From NCBI GenBank assembly GCA_028023455.1, contig JAQFVV010000275.1, positions 622,001-686,000 of the forward strand: a DNA stretch of 64,000 nucleotides, in the 5' to 3' direction. Both the position numbers and the translations under genes were made by a program. This document shows, piece after piece, positions 22,933-35,299 of this stretch. How positions within the stretch are numbered: the stretch's first letter is position 1; every line of letters starts with the position of its first letter. This DNA comes from Epiperipatus broadwayi. Its lineage: Eukaryota > Onychophora > Udeonychophora > Euonychophora > Peripatidae. Below the pieces are notes generated by a model, which had not been told where the DNA came from, searched no databases, and saw nothing but the letters and a program-made list of their open reading frames with translations.

Positions 22933-25096
22933 ATGTTGACTGTATGGTAGCTTATATCCCTCTTTCTAAACCTATCAATATAAAGTATATAATTCAGAAA
23001 ATTTTTTAACAGTTCATACTTTATCTAACATGATAGCATTTATATCAGGAATACAATGCTACAGTCTATACATATTTAAAAATATAAATTACATAAATAG
23101 TAAACAAAAATTTATATATACTTTATCATGAAATTACCATATTCTTACTGATATTGAGATTCTTAATAGTTTGTGATTAATTGACTTTGGAATAAGAGTA
23201 TGAATATTGAATTTTGAAGAATGGGAAATGAAATATTTTTAGGATTTCTGCTGGTGTTGGTTAAATTCAGAATGTTTATTACCTCTCTTCCATTAAAGAC
23301 AATTTTCCACTAAGTGACTCATTAGTATTGAAACTGTAAGATTCAAGTTCGATTCTTAGTTTCACCTCAGTCATATTTGTTCTATCATTTCTTACCCATT
23401 CTCCCATCCCACCTAAATTTAAACCTCAATATTGGACTGTGTGCATTTAAAAGTATTAGTTATATGTTAAAAAAGCTTGTTAAATATGCCTCATTCACAT
23501 ACACTTCAATATGAGATATTAATGCACTGAAATTAATTTATTAAATTTAGAATATTTAATATTTTGAGTTAATTATTATTTAGGTCAAAGTTATATAACA
23601 TTTTAATTTATAAAATCTGACAAGTTGTTTTTAACCTTTTAAATATTTAAATGTATTAAAAATAGAAATTTCCTACTAAGTATTCTTGTAAGTCATAATG
23701 GGTGGGGAGAGAGACAATAGAAGAGAGAGAAATGTTCCTAAAAGTTTTTAATTTGTTTTAAGAAAAATATCTGCAGTATAATGATGTCATAGGGAAAATA
23801 CATAATAAAGTAAAGTGAAATGTTTGGATTGAAATAACAAATGGAACATGTGCTCTTAATGCATTGTTGTACCTGCAGGTATTTTAATTCGGACCTGAAA
23901 GGTGAACAAATATGCAATGTTCGATGAAACCGTGAGATAAAGAGCAAAGATATATAAAGTCTTGCTTAAAGAAAAATGGGCTGGTTATCTATCTATCTAT
24001 CTATCTGAGTCTCCCAATGTCCAGATAAGTTAATGTTAAATGTCTAATTTGCTGTCTGTTTCTTCTTAAAATATGTTTTTTACATATAATACTGCATTGC
24101 CCGAGTAGTAGGCATTAGCTATTTTCCTCTGAGTGTGAGATGCACTGAATCCCTACTTGCTTTACAATGAGTTAAAATCATTTGCTGTAATCCATATACT
24201 GCTGCCTAATCAACTGCTGCTTACAATTATGATCATTGAATAAACTATTAATAGAAAGCAACTGTGCCATCCTTCCTGAACAAGAGGACCATTTGGAAAT
24301 GTGCACGTTCTGCTTAAATCCAAGGTAACCAGTGCCCATAATCTTTTAAGAACTTTCATGCTGTTTTATTCAAACTAGAACTCATATCTTTAATGTATAA
24401 TATTTATCTATAATTTCTCCTCATGTAAATTCTTCTAAATCACCAGACTTCTTAAAATGTGTAACCTTGTAATGTTTAATCTTTCCATTTCTTTGAGTAT
24501 TCAATTCTATATTTATTTATTATTGATGTAATTAATTTCATGCATCAATAATTTCTGACTTAGCCTCTTAATTTTATTAAATGTTAGCCTTTGCCAAAAT
24601 GCGTGGAGTTATTAAATAATATTTTTATAGTAAAGTAATCTTACATTTATAGAGTGTCTAGCTTAGGAATTATATGATCTTTATATTTTATAAATTATTT
24701 TTCAGATGCATCTCATTTATATGCTTTTGTATTGTCTTATATTTTATTAAATTATCTTAATGTCAGAGACACATCTGGCTTTCATATTTAGCTATGAGTG
24801 TGGGTGTCTCATAATTTGTGTGGGTGGATATCTTAGCTTAGCAATAGAAATATGCTAGAATTGTAATCTTTGTCCTTTTATTATTAATTTTGATTGGTAT
24901 TCATTGAATATGGCTTAAACCAATCTAATGTTAGTTGAGGGTTTGTAAGTTAGTCATTTATAAATGTGGGCCTTGGGAGTGAGTCATCATTTTAGTAATT
25001 AAATATAAATCTCATTATAAATGATAGGTGTTATCACTGAGCGATGTCAATATATTTTTCTTATTTTAAGCCAGGGAAATTACCAGATATATATAT
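22933..25096. other. AT-rich DNA without a supported gene
   Basis: No gene is supported. The 69-codon minus frame at 23738-23947 has no recognisable motif. A (TATC)n microsatellite is at about 23984-24006. The stretch ends in ATATATAT at the E2 5' LTR. Confidence 0.5.
23984..24006. repeat. (TATC)n microsatellite
   Basis: About five tandem TATC units, a simple sequence repeat. Confidence 0.9.
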
Positions 25097-25774
25097 TGAA
25101 ACAGTCAGCGTATTCAATCTGTTTCACCTACTACATTATATAGTAGTATTCATATATATATAAACACCACCAAACTCTCGCATATATTAATAATAGTACT
25201 AAGAAAACCCACTTAAATTTAAACCTAAATAAGTCTAATATGTGTGTGCATGTATATTTGCGTATGTCAAGAGATATTCATTTATATAGACATAGATTTC
25301 TAAAATATGCACATATATATTACTAATAATTATTAAATGGAAAATGAGTTCTATGTGTAACTTTAGACTACATATATGCTAGAAAATAAATGTTAATAGA
25401 ATGTAAAACATTAAGATTTCTCTAATTTTGCAATATTTATTAAGTTATTTATATTTGAAATTTAATAATTCTGCTTATATCGGTAAATTAGAACGGTCAA
25501 GTTACATATATAACAAAATGTTTTTCACATATCTTAGATTTCTTTTTGAAGCCAGAGTGATGCCAGATTAATTAATCTTTACCGGTAAAAGATTAATTAA
25601 AATTTATATTTAGAATTAAGTTTAGCAAACTGCATAAATTACGGCATGTCAATGGTTTTTTTTGACCTATTTTAAAATTGACACAGCAAGTTCCCGCTAT
25701 AACTGGTGAATATCTTAGAAGCTAAAAAACATATCTAAGTAAATAATATAGTGAAGGAAAAAGGGGGATACTTC

Positions 25775-25798
25775 TATATAAGCAATAGCAGCCATCTT
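25775..25798 (+). promoter_or_regulatory. E2 LTR core promoter
   Basis: TATATAAG is followed nine bases later by GCCATCTT. The arrangement is the same as in E1, and the flanking A-rich purine run (AAGGAAAAAGGGGGATA) is also similar. The counterpart region is deleted from the 3' LTR. Confidence 0.6.
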
Positions 25799-27405
25799 TC
25801 AAGGCAATCAAAACCAATGAATTCTTTGAATTTGTAATTGTAATAAGGTGAATAATCAACATGTCTGGGTAATAGGCTTAAAATCTCGACTCCCGCCCTG
25901 ATGAAAACTGCCTAAGCTGGAGGAACATGAGCTAACCACTGCAAGAACTTAAAGAGGTTCCACTGTACAGAGAACTTGCCAGAAGAAAGAAAAGAAAAAA
26001 AAAAGAGTAAATACTCCTTCCATTCTAAAAACTTTCCACTAAAATCAACTTTAAAATGCTAGCTTAAATATTAATCTAATGGCCATCATAATATTGTAAA
26101 CTAAACTTTTGTAAATTTTATTTTATTTTACTTACAATCTCAAAACTTGCCTAAACACTAAATGAATTTAATTGCCTTATTTAAACCCTAAAATCTTGCC
26201 TGATTTCACTGATTTCAAATGATTTAAACTGATTTAAAATGAGTTAACCTGATTTAAATGATCTTAAATAAATTGAACTGAATTAAACTGATTAAACTGA
26301 TTTAAAAATGATAAATGGTTTCATTTAATATTTAATAAATTTGATTTTATGAGTTTATGTATTGGTTTACTTGTAAAATAATGTTTGATTTAGTTACGTA
26401 TTAATTTGACTCTAGGTAATTAAATGCTATTTGATTTCAATTTGCTAAAATGTAGAATTTAAATGTATATATAAATTTAGTAACGTATAAAATATAATAA
26501 GCTGTTTTAAAGTAATAATTAAAATTCCATTGCTAATTTATATATCTTAAGTTAATGATAACACTTGCCATCATTAATCTTAAAAATAGCATTATTCAAA
26601 CTAAATCAATCATATTTTAGTGAAAGTCGCATAATCTTAGCTCTAAACTAAGCAAATTTCAAATTTCACTTGTGTGAAATTTTATCATATTTTAAACCTT
26701 GCATTTCTTAATTAAATCTATGCCTAATCTTATTATTTTAGTGATGTTATATTGTTTATGCTATAAATATTCAAAACCGAGCTTTATCTATAATTAAACT
26801 ATTTGCAGCAATTAAATAAAGATTCTCTCGCATATATATGTAACATGTATAATTATACACAAACTAAAAAGCTCTGTTTTGAAATGGATAAAATATTCTG
26901 AGTTAAAGATAAATACAAACGTACCATCATTTTAAATAGATTTGCTTTTAAAGTTAATATTTTAACCAATATTTAGTAAAAATGATAAAATGCAGCATAA
27001 GTCTATAGTTTTGTATTTTAATTTACCCATATGCTGTAATCCTCCTTAAGCTAGTTAAAGCCTATATAGATAACCTTGTAAATTGGATTCATAAATTCCT
27101 TTAAATAGTATTATTAAGAGTACTAAAACATGAACTGATATAGGGTAGTTTCATGAAAGAAACTTTTAATTTAGCATCTTAATTTTATAAATATGATTAT
27201 ATAGTCAGTGGTGCATATGTGTCCTTATGAAACACTACAGCGTATTCACATGTTGCTGTATTTCTTTAATGGTTGCATGTAGTCACACTGCACCCTTACA
27301 CTTAGTTTGGGCAATTATTCGCTTCAGATGGTGGATGGGTTCGCACCTCCACATTCTGCATACTTAAAAATGGATCATGAGACTTACCCAGAGTGTAAGA
27401 CTCCC

Positions 27406-27443
<38 letters not shown>

Positions 27444-27874
27444 CTCGATCAGCCAGACTAAAAGGGCCCCTTATATCACAGCAATGAGTTCGGTCACAGG
27501 GAACCATTACTTGGTAAAAATCCCATGAGTAAGGCACATATGAGATGTGAAAAAGGTTCATAGTTATATATTTTCTTTACGCACTAGTATCTGAAGTCTA
27601 GCTTCCGTTAATCAGTTCATCCCACCATTATAATAGTTATATCAGCTTTGATCTGAAACAGAATCCAGTTTAAATTGTACATAAACTATATAGAGAGTAT
27701 ATTAAGTATTCGTGCTAAGTAAATATGACCTTTAGTAAAATTTATTATCACTTCCGCTAACCTAAAGCAAATCTAAATCCTATATAGCATAAACTAGGCA
27801 TAGATAACCGTGAGCAAAGTCATCTCATTATTAAATTATATTAAGCTCATGAAAATATTATTGCATTATAATTT

Positions 27875-28170
27875 CATCACCTGCATGATAGAAACATATA
27901 TGTATAGCGTATTAAATTGAATGTAACCTAAAATGAAATCACCTGTCTGTGATTAAATGCTATATATATATATATATAAACCGAAAATGCATAAACTTCC
28001 AAACCATAATATTTGTACTAGAAAATTATAATCACTTGTTAATGATTTATCCTAAATATGTAAACCAAGCCAAGTAAACTCAAACATCCAAAATGATTTC
28101 TAATAACCCAACACTTACACATGGATCCCATTATATTGTAAACATCCCTTAATCACCTGCATGTGAGACC
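27875..28170 (+). repeat. Diverged palindrome array in E2 5' LTR
   Basis: ATCACCTGCATGATAG near 27875, ATCACCTGTCTGTGAT near 27939, ATCACTTGTTAATGAT near 28031 and AATCACCTGCATGTGAG near 28151 follow the E1 array plan. Fewer copies keep a full stem. The 3' LTR equivalents are at about 34557-34845, where the first copy is intact (ATCACCTGTGAGTGAT). Confidence 0.75.
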
Positions 28171-28260
28171 AAACACTTACCTATCATAATATTGTTTTGA
28201 ATTATTATTTTATATTTTAAATTCATTAAATTAGTTTTAAATTTACTCTAGTTACGTCTA

Positions 28261-28370
28261 TTTTTGTGCGATTTCGTTTGCGCGTGTTTTCTGAGGAACC
28301 TATTTATCGCATAAAACGAGACCCAGGTGTACTTTAAAATTTATTTTAATTTTTATTTAATTATGTATTT
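28261..28370 (+). other. Filler DNA at the E2 deletion junction
   Basis: This replaces the missing LTR end and leader. The first 60 bp are unusually CpG-rich for this window (GTGCGATTTCGTTTGCGCGT, then TTATCGCATAAAACGAGACC). They match no other sequence I can find here. Homology to the E1 interior resumes at about 28375. Confidence 0.5.
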
Positions 28371-28539
28371 ATAATAAGGAAGGAAATAATTGCTGAGCAA
28401 GCTAGTTATCAAAATAATAAGTAAGTGAGGACCTTAAAAGAAATGATAAAACAAGGTGGGGGAAACATGCTTAGGTGAATTTGTCGGGAAAGGGGGCGAG
28501 ATAGCCATATGTAAAATTATAATAAGTTAAAACTCAGAT

Positions 28540-30510
28540 ATGGTAATAGAGGAAAAAATAATGGAGGAAGTAGAGGAAATGAGGAAGGAAAGAAGAGAAA
28601 AGCTGATGGAGAAAAGAGGAAAAACACTTAGGTCAGGGAAGGAGATAATAGAAGATATGGATAGTAGTAATACGGAAGAGGAATCAGAGAGTAGCGAAAA
28701 ATAACCTGTAGATAGGGAATCGATAGAGAATATAGTATCAGAGGGAGAAAAGCCCAAAATACAGAAAGATGTAGATGTAAACCAAATAGTCGAGCTCTTT
28801 ACAAACCAAATGAGAGAACAATAGAAAGGCTAAGGAAGAAAGAGAAAAAAAGAGAGAAAGGATAAGGAAGAAAAAGAAGAAAAGAAGAGGAAGGATAAGG
28901 AAGCAAGGGAAGAAAAGGAAAGGAAAGATAAGGAAGACAGAGAAGAGAAAAAAGTAAAAAGAAAAGAAGAAAAGGAAAGAAGGAGAAAAGAAAAAAGGGA
29001 AAGTGATAGAAAGCAAAGAGCAGAAGATGGAAAAAATGATAAAAGGGAAATTTTGGAAAAGATGGGGTTAATGGTTAAGAAAGCGGGCAAGGATATGAAT
29101 CAAAAGCTGGAAAAGGTAGAAAGGGAGATGCAGCAACTTACCTTTCAGTGTCAGCAAAATTATAGTAAGGCTCAAGAAGAATGCCAATGTAGATTATCCA
29201 TCCACACAGGGAGTTTGCAAGATAATATTAAAGGAATAAGAGGGAAAGTTATAAACATAAGAGATACCGTAGATAAACAGAAAAACTACATACAGGAGGA
29301 GGGCATAAAAGTAAAAAATAATCTAGAGCACATACAGGAAAGGATAGGCATAACTGAGGGCCAGCAAGAAACCCAAATGGGAGAGATAAAAGAGCTACCA
29401 GAGAGGATACATAAAACAGAGGAAAGGCAAGAAAGCCAAAAAGGAGAAATAAAAAACTGTGTGTGTATTACCAACAAATTCATAAAGAATTTTAGAAAAT
29501 GTAAAGGCTAGAGAAGATAGGGATGAAAAGAAAGCAAATTTGTTAATAAAAAGAGTACAAGGTTTGGAACAGAGTATCAATGAGAGAGAGGGAGCAAAAG
29601 ATAGTATGAAAAGAGGGTCATGTAGAGAAAGTGAAATAAGTATGTTAACAGACAGGGAAGACAGAGAAAGTATAGGTAGAAACAAAGCTGTTACAAACAT
29701 GAAGGAAGTAGAAATACAAGGAGCCAATAGGATAGCCATAATCCCATATCCAACTGGTGGCATGGAATCATTAAGCTCTGTAGATTCAGATAGTGTTAGG
29801 GAACAGAAGTCAGACATTATTCCTAGGGATATACAGGCTAGCTCCCATTCATATTTGGCAAAGTTCATTCAGGTGAATATATTCAAGGGTGAGATAGAGG
29901 AAAGCACTAGAGTTCACCTACAAAGCCTCAAGGAGCTATTCCGATTTCAAAATGTAGCTGCCCAAGATCAAGTCACTTTGGCTTTTCATCTATATGGATA
30001 TGCTTTATCTTGGTAGGATTGTTATCATGAAAAACCCAGGACATTCGAACAATATGCTGCAGTGTTGATGAAAACGTTTTGGAGTAGTCAAATGCAGCAT
30101 GCTATATATGCAACAGTCCAGAGAGAACAATATGGCTCCATAATGAAGGAAACCTATAACCAGTTCTTTATGAGGCAGGTTGCATGCCTCAGATCCCTGA
30201 TGCCATACGTATACCCCATATCCCATATTATAAGTTTGATTCAGCAAAATATGCCACCCCCAGTACACACATGATGATAGGGACCCATATCCAGACAATT
30301 GAAGAAAAGTCAGAATTCCTAGCCTTAGTGGATTGCGCACCATTTCCAAAAGAGCTGCCAGAAAAAATTAGAAGGATTGAGCCCAGATGTCAGGCAATGA
30401 GGATAGGGAATGATAGTTTTAGAGATAGAGCAAAGCCAAAACCCTATAGCAATAGTCATGATAGGTTGGGATATATGGGAAGACCATTAAACTACAGAGG
30501 GTGCCGGTAA
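28540..30510 (+). pseudogene. gag: E2 gag pseudogene
   Basis: The ATG at 28540 starts MVIEEKIMEEVEEM, and the frame reaches KTLRSGKEIIEDMDSSNTEE before a stop. A Lys/Glu-rich coiled coil follows (about 28830-29511; heptad-like, repeat-built). The capsid is open from 29540 with FKGEIEESTRVHLQSLKEL and YGYALSW. A TAG at 30014-30016 replaces the second Trp of the usual SWW. The same frame then runs on to 30274 (RQVACLRSLMPYVYPISHII). A frameshift near 30270 leads to the C-terminal part (to 30510, ending NYRGCR). There is no zinc knuckle. It is closely related to E1 Gag but inactive. Confidence 0.85.
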
Positions 30511-30596
30511 ATAAGTCTCTAAGTCCAACACCCAAAGTAAAAGTTAGGAATGAAAAATGAGAACAAATGATGGGTACTATAAGAGAGGGAGTCAAA

Positions 30597-31577
30597 GAGG
30601 TGGATGCATTAATTGCCATCGAATCCTGCCCCTTGGTAACCATTACCATTAACCAGAAAAAGGTATGAGCCTTGGTTGACATGGGTAGTCAGCTCTCATT
30701 TGTTGTGAAAAAATGGGTGACTGCCAGAGAGGAGGAAGGATTACAATGGCAGAAGTTGCCAGTTAGGTCCCTTCAAATGTACCTGGCCAATGGAAGGAAA
30801 ACACCAACCAAAAATTTTCAGGTCTGGTGTGAGATAGTCTGGGGATCCAGAGAGATAGGACATACATTTCTGGTGGTGAAAGGACTCATACAAGAGGTGG
30901 TGATAGGTGCTGACTTTCTGAGACAACATGACAGTGTTATTAAATACAGCACTGGGAAAGTCACACTAGGTGAAGACAGTATGGCCATGAACAAAGAGGA
31001 GGCAGAGATAGAGGAACCCATTAGGATAGAAACAAAGAAAGATCCACCTATACAGATAATAGAAAAGGACATAGTTAAATTAGCACCCATAGGAATAAGT
31101 AGTAAGAGGCAAAGGGGTAATTACTACAAAGAAAATGAAGACTGGACTGTAGAAACCAGAAAAACAGGAATAACCTGTAGAGATAAAGTTAAGCCATATG
31201 CATTAGATCTATTTGAGAAAAGGAAAGTCAAGTGGAGGAAAAGAAGAAAGGAAGGTGAAACACCAAACAAAAGGAGATGGAAACTGCCAGCCCTCGAAGT
31301 ACTAGAAAAGGGAGAGGAAGATGTAGGAATAAATACAAAGTTAATGAGGGAGAGGTCAAATAATAAAAGAAGTAGAAAAGAAGATAAGCGAAGATGGAAA
31401 CCATTGGTGTCCAAAGTAGCAAAAGAAAGAAAGGGATGTTATGGAGAGACAGGTAGTAAAATCTGCTGGAAAGGGATGAGGTTTAAGAGAAAGAGCAAGA
31501 AAATAATAGGCACATTTAATGCCAGATCTTTAAAACCGTTTAAAATAGTACTAATCAGGACTGCAGATCCCACTTAG
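30597..31577 (+). pseudogene. E2 protease fused in frame to integrase tail
   Basis: The protease starts near 30597. A TGA at 30666-30668 interrupts it just before ALVDMGSQLSF. The catalytic triplet is DMG (ATG at 30681-30683), not DTG, so catalysis is expected to be lost. The flap and hallmark GLIQEVVIGADFLRQHD are intact. After this the frame stays open for about 200 codons of Lys/Arg-rich sequence: YALDLFEKRKVKWRKRRK, RRWKLPALEV, RRWKPLVSKVAKERKGCY. It ends TFNARSLKPFK and RTADPT, which corresponds to the end of an integrase (compare NARILKPYSG in E4). RT, RNase H and the integrase core are therefore precisely absent, giving an in-frame protease-integrase tail fusion. Confidence 0.75.
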
Positions 31578-31845
31578 GACTCTGAAATGCTAATCATAAT
31601 CAATATTATACATATATATAATTAGTTATTAGAATAGGTTTATTAGTTTTATTCATTTAGATATTTGGTGATAGTGTTGTGGTCTCATAAAAGCAAGGAA
31701 GTAAGGAAGAAAGGGTTCACCAAGAGTGTTTTAAATCTGGTAAAGAGTAGGATAAGAAATTTTTCTTTAACTGAGAATTGTTCATACCCCAAGTAAAAGC
31801 ATCAAACATTTAAGTTTCCATAAATTGCCTGTGAGTTTGAGGACA
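31578..31845 (+). other. E2 3' untranslated region
   Basis: There is no gene here. It parallels the E1 3' untranslated region and ends GAGTTTGAGGACA at the LTR, the shared weak polypurine candidate. Confidence 0.5.
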
Positions 31846-34800
31846 TGAAACAGACAGCTTATTCAACCTAACTGTTTCACCTATATTATATAGTAGTATT
31901 CATATATATATATATAAACACCACCAAACTCTCGTATATATTAATAATAGTACTAAGAAAACCCACCTAAATTTAAACCTAAATAAGTCTAATATGTGTG
32001 TGTGTATATTTGTGTATGTCAAGAGATATTCATTTATATAGAAATAGATTTCTAAAATACACACATATATATTATTAATAATTATTAAATGGAAAACAAG
32101 TTGTATGTGTAACTTTAGACTACATATATGCTAGAAAATAAATGTTAATAGGATGTAAAACAAGATTTCTCTAATTTTGCAATGTTTATTAAGTTATTTA
32201 TATTCGAAATTTAATAATTCTGCATATATCGGTAAATTAGAACGGTCAAGTTACATATATAATAAAATGTTTTTCACATATCTTAGATTTGTTTTTGAAG
32301 CCAGAGTGATGCCAGATTAATTAAACTTTACTGGTAAAAGATTAATTAAAATTTATATTTAGAATTAAGTTTAGAAAACTGCATAAATTACGGCGTGTCA
32401 ATGGTTTTTTTTGACCTATTTTAAAATTGACACAGCAAGCTCCCGCTATAACTGGTGATTATCTTAAAAGCTAAAAAACATATCTAAGTAAATAATATAG
32501 TGAACATGTCAGGGTAATAGGCTTGAAATCTTGTCTCCTGCCCTGATGAATACTGCCTAAGCTGGAGGAACATGAGCTAACCACTGCAAGAACTTAAAGA
32601 TGTCCCACTGCACAGAGAACTTGCCAGAAGAAAGAAAAGAAAGAGAAGAAAAATGGTAAATACTTCCTCCATTCTAAAAACTTTCCACTAAAATCAACTT
32701 TAAAATGCTAGCTTGAATATTAATCTAATGGCCATCCTAATATTGTAAACTAAACATTTGTAAATTTTATTTTATTTAACTTACAATCTTAAAACTTGCC
32801 TAAACGATAAACGAATTTAATTGCTTTATTTAAACCCTAAAATCTTGCCTGATTTCACTGATTTCAAATGATTTAAACTGATTTAAAATGAGTTAATCTG
32901 ATTTAAATGATCTTAAATAAATTGAACTGAATTAAACTGATTAAACTGATTTAAAAATGATAAATGATTTCATTTAATATTTAATAAATTTGATTTTATG
33001 ATTTTATGTATTGGTTTACTCGTAAAATAATGTTTGATTTAGTTACATATTAATTTGACTCTAGGTAATTAAGTACTATTTGATTTTAATTTGTTAAAAT
33101 GTAGAATTTAAATGTGTATATAAATTTAGTAATGTATAAAATATAATAAGCTGTTTTAAAGTAATAACTAAAATTCTTGTGCTAATTTATATATCTTAAG
33201 TTAATGATAACACTTGCCATCATTAATCTTAAAAATAGCATTATTCAAACTAAATCAATCATATTTTAGCGAAAGTCACATAATCTTAGTTCTAAACTAA
33301 GCAAATTTTAAATTTCACTTGTGTGAAATTTTATCATATTGTAAACATTGCATTTCTTAATTAAATCTATGCCTAATCTTATTATTTTAGTGATGTTATA
33401 TTGTTTATGCTATAAACATTCAAAACCGAGCTTTATCTGTAATTAATCTATTAGCAGGAATTAAATAAAGATTCTCTCGCATATATATATATATATATGT
33501 AATGTGTATAATATATAGATATCTCTCGCATATATATATATATATATGTAATGTGTATAATTATACACAAACTAAAAAAGGTCTGTTTAGAAATGGATAA
33601 AATATTCTGAGTTAAAAATAAATACAAATGTACCATCATTTTAAATAGATTTGCTTTTAAAGTTAATATTTTAACCAATATTTAGTTAAAGTGATAAAAT
33701 GTAGCATAAGTCTATAGTTTTGTATTTTAGTTTCTCCATATGCTGTAATCCTCCTTAAGCTTGTTAAAGCCTATATAGATAACTTTGTAAATTGGTTTTG
33801 TAAATTCCCTTAAATAGTATTATTAGGAGTACTATAACATGAACTGATATAAAGTAGTTTCCTGAAAGAAACTTAATTTAGCATTTTAATTTTATAAATA
33901 TGATTATGTAGTCAGTGGTGCATATGTGTCCTTATGAAATGCTACAGCGTATTCACTTGTTGCTGTATTTTATTAATGGTTACATGTGGTCGCGCTGCAC
34001 TATTACACTTAGTTTGGGCAATTATTCTCTTCAGATGGCGGATGGGTTCGCACCTCCACATTCTGCATACTTAAAAATGAAGCATGAGACTCACTCAGAG
34101 TGTAAGACTCCCACACATATATAAATTGCTCGATCATCCAGACTAAAAGGGCCCCTTATATCACAGCAATGAGTTGTGTCGCAGGGAACCGTTACTTGGT
34201 AAAAATCCGGTGAGTAAGGCACATATGAGACACGAAAATGGCTCAGAGTTATATATTTTCTTTATGCACTAGTATCTGAAGTCTAGATTTTGTTAATCAG
34301 TTCATCCCGCCATTATAATAGTTATATCAGCTTTGATCTGAAACAGAATCCAGTTTAAATTGTACATAAACTATATAGAGAGTATATTAAGTATTCACAC
34401 TAAGTAAATATGATCTTTAGTAAAATTTACTATAACTTCTGCTAACCTAAAGCAAATCTAAATCCTATGTAGCATAAACTAGGCATAGATAACCATGAGC
34501 AAAATCATCTCATTAAATTACATTAAGCTCATGAAAATATTATTGTATTATAATTTCATCACCTGTGAGTGATAGAAACATATATGTATAGCGTATTAAA
34601 TTGAATGTAACCTAAAATGAAATCACCTGTCTGTGATTAAATGCTATATATATAAACTGGAAATGCATAAACTTCCAAACTGTAATATTTGTACTAGAAA
34701 GTTATAATCACTTGTTATGATTTATCCTATATATGTAAACCAAGCCATGTAAACTCAAACATCCAAAATGATTTCTAATAACCCATCACTTGCACATGAT

Positions 34801-35299
34801 TCCCATTATATTGTAAACAACTCTTAATCACCTGCATGTGAGACCAAACACATACCTATCATAATATTGTTTTGAATATTATTTTATATTTTAAATTCAT
34901 TAAATTAGTTTTAAATTTAGTCTAGCTTTATGTCTTTGTCTTGCTCACCAACTCACAATTATTTAGTATTTGATAATTATTTGTATTATTTGTTAAAAAC
35001 TTATAAGTAATTAATAGTCATAAGTACACCACATGATACCTATATAAATATGCTATATAAAACACATATTGTTCTCAGTCTTATGTTCTGCTGTTGTGTT
35101 ACTGCCGGCACGCGAAGAAGAGAAATACTGCTGTGACCTCAACTGTGTAATTCGTAAGGCAGAAAGTCTATGAGCAATGGTAGAGGAACTAGGGTTAGGC
35201 CAGAGTCATGGCTTCCACCACTGTAAACCTGGCCAGTCTTAGGATGATCTATTGGAGTTCTAGATTTTGTTTCGCAAATGCACATATTTTGCCGTTACA
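31846..35299 (+). repeat. E2 3' LTR with core-promoter deletion (3454 bp)
   Basis: It starts TGAAACAGACAG and ends GCCGTTACA. It aligns with 25097-28260, but about 105 bp corresponding to roughly 25755-25858 are missing at about 32505, removing the TATA box and start region. A (TA)n-containing segment is tandemly duplicated at about 33474-33558. The palindrome array is at about 34557-34845. Confidence 0.9.

Larger units (their letters stand above)
25097..28260 (+). repeat. E2 5' LTR, truncated at its 3' end
   Basis: This matches 31846-34930, but the homology stops near 28260. About 370-380 bp of the LTR end present in the 3' copy (to 35299) are missing, with the primer-binding site and leader. 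It keeps the terminal hairpin, the TATA box (25775-25782) with GCCATCTT (25791-25798), and a palindrome array (about 27875-28170). A (TA)n expansion at about 27405-27440 is absent from the 3' copy. Confidence 0.88.
25097..35299 (+). mobile_element. E2: relative of E1 with damaged LTRs
   Basis: The element is bounded by TGAAACAGTC at 25097 and GCCGTTACA at 35299. ATAT precedes and follows it (25093-25096 and 35300-35303), which supports a 4-bp target duplication. The organisation is as in E1: very long LTRs, gag, protease and a basic integrase tail, with no RT, RNase H or integrase core. The 5' LTR lost its distal end together with the leader. The 3' LTR lost its core promoter. E2 is a diverged sister of E1, not a copy of it: the LTRs align in blocks, and those blocks are the conserved functional candidates. 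Confidence 0.9.

Noticed and set aside
23330-23375. tRNA-like B-box (AAGTTCGATTC) that could mark a tRNA gene or SINE
   Set aside because: The T-arm pairs imperfectly and no matching acceptor strand or A-box lies 50-75 bp upstream, so neither a tRNA nor a SINE head can be supported.
27307-27528. Frames with (YI)n runs at 27307-27528 and 33451-33678
   Set aside because: They come from translating TA dinucleotide repeats inside the E2 LTRs.
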